40,463 nucleotides of DNA from assembly GCF_000022085.1 (NCBI RefSeq), contig NC_011893.1, positions 1-40,463 of the forward strand. Reading direction: 5' to 3'. Numbering within the stretch: position 1 is the stretch's first letter; each line of letters begins with the position of its first letter. Source of the DNA: Methylobacterium nodulans ORS 2060. GTDB lineage: Bacteria; Pseudomonadota; Alphaproteobacteria; Rhizobiales; Beijerinckiaceae. The position numbers and the translations under genes are program-made. Positions 40,158 to 40,463 of the stretch are shown one piece after another. Below the pieces are notes generated by a model. The model worked only from the letters and a program-made list of their open reading frames with translations, searched no databases and was not told the origin of the DNA.

Positions 40158-40430
40158 TCAGGATCTCCCGCCTTCGATGACCCGCAGTGCTGGGTGGTTA
40201 TGGCGCACTGGGTCTGACACCCTGGCCTTCTCGCCAAGCCCCCGAACCCCGCGTCCGCTGGCGACCCGCTCTGGTCGGTAGGACGCGACAATGGAAGTCT
40301 CCTCACCGACCATTGCCTGCACCGGCCCGGCAGAGGCGTCGGTCTGCCAGCAGGCGGTTGAGTTTCGGAACCGCTCCGGGAAAACCTCTGCCAGCATGCT
40401 GCTGGGCCAATAGAGTTCCAAGGGCATCAT
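40158..40430 (-). CDS. Possible small hypothetical protein at window end
   Basis: A 90-codon frame; ATG 40313 (MVGEETSIVASYRPERVASG) may be the real start, giving 51 residues. The end SDPVRHNHPALRVIEGGRS looks like genuine protein sequence. The N-terminal part of the long form is less convincing. No family recognised and no clear ribosome site. Confidence 0.4.
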   Translation of the reverse strand: MMPLELYWPSSMLAEVFPERFRNSTACWQTDASAGPVQAMVGEETSIVASYRPERVASGRGVRGLGEKARVSDPVRHNHPALRVIEGGRS

Positions 40431-40463
40431 GACGGCCTCACATGAATGGCGAAGCTTGCCTCC

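Overview
This is a GC-rich window from an alphaproteobacterial accessory region. The families present point to Methylobacterium or Methylorubrum: a MucR/Ros regulator without zinc ligands, MLADE-type helix-turn-helix proteins, a protein starting MGGINSGNWGGRPT, and secreted glycine-rich and NKxxGG-type small proteins. The genus is an inference from recognised families, not from a marker gene. No rRNA, tRNA, CRISPR array or core metabolic operon was seen. Phage, plasmid and transposon genes, decayed fragments and repeated hairpins are dense, so this is a plasmid segment or a genomic island.

Layout. 1-1510: two secreted glycine-rich proteins. 1511-9845: a patchwork of small genes, intergenic repeats and pseudogenes with a SAM-dependent methyltransferase, a 35-residue peptide ending in a double-glycine motif, a Crp/Fnr regulator bracketed by direct repeats, and several decayed copies of one helix-turn-helix protein whose tail carries palindromes. 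9846-15101: small unknown proteins, a degenerate receiver domain and a two-gene ParA plus small-partner partition operon. 15265-19969: a compact phage or phage-satellite early module, with a divergent regulator, an excisionase-like protein, a P4-type primase/helicase, a P27-type small terminase and overlapping small genes, but no visible integrase, large terminase or structural genes. 20082-24263: MucR-like regulator, possible cysteine-peptidase-like protein, periplasmic Cache-domain protein and a Gly/His-rich secreted protein. 24355-26807: an IS630 element split by an IS110-family element of IS1111 type. 26924-28110: two truncated serine recombinases. 28345-33091: a subtilisin-like protease with a separate inhibitor/propeptide-like protein, a DUF1801 protein with a MITE-like element just upstream, a VOC protein, a secreted small protein and a metallo-beta-lactamase-fold hydrolase. 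33397-36347: an exported TPR protein followed 59 bases later by a membrane-anchored TIR-domain protein. 36626-40430: a serine recombinase, a ribbon-helix-helix operon, two small secreted proteins and conserved hypotheticals.

The most interesting system is the TPR-TIR pair. The TIR domain should lie in the cytoplasm and keeps its catalytic glutamate. A single membrane helix follows, then a short tail containing the motif VAAGRDA. The TPR protein has a signal peptide and carries the matching motif IAAGRDA at its mature N terminus, followed by nine nearly identical 47-residue repeats. This suggests an envelope-spanning sensor-effector pair (inference). Other notable items are the satellite-like module, the nested IS elements with a likely bridge-RNA region, and a family of palindromes embedded in decayed coding sequence.
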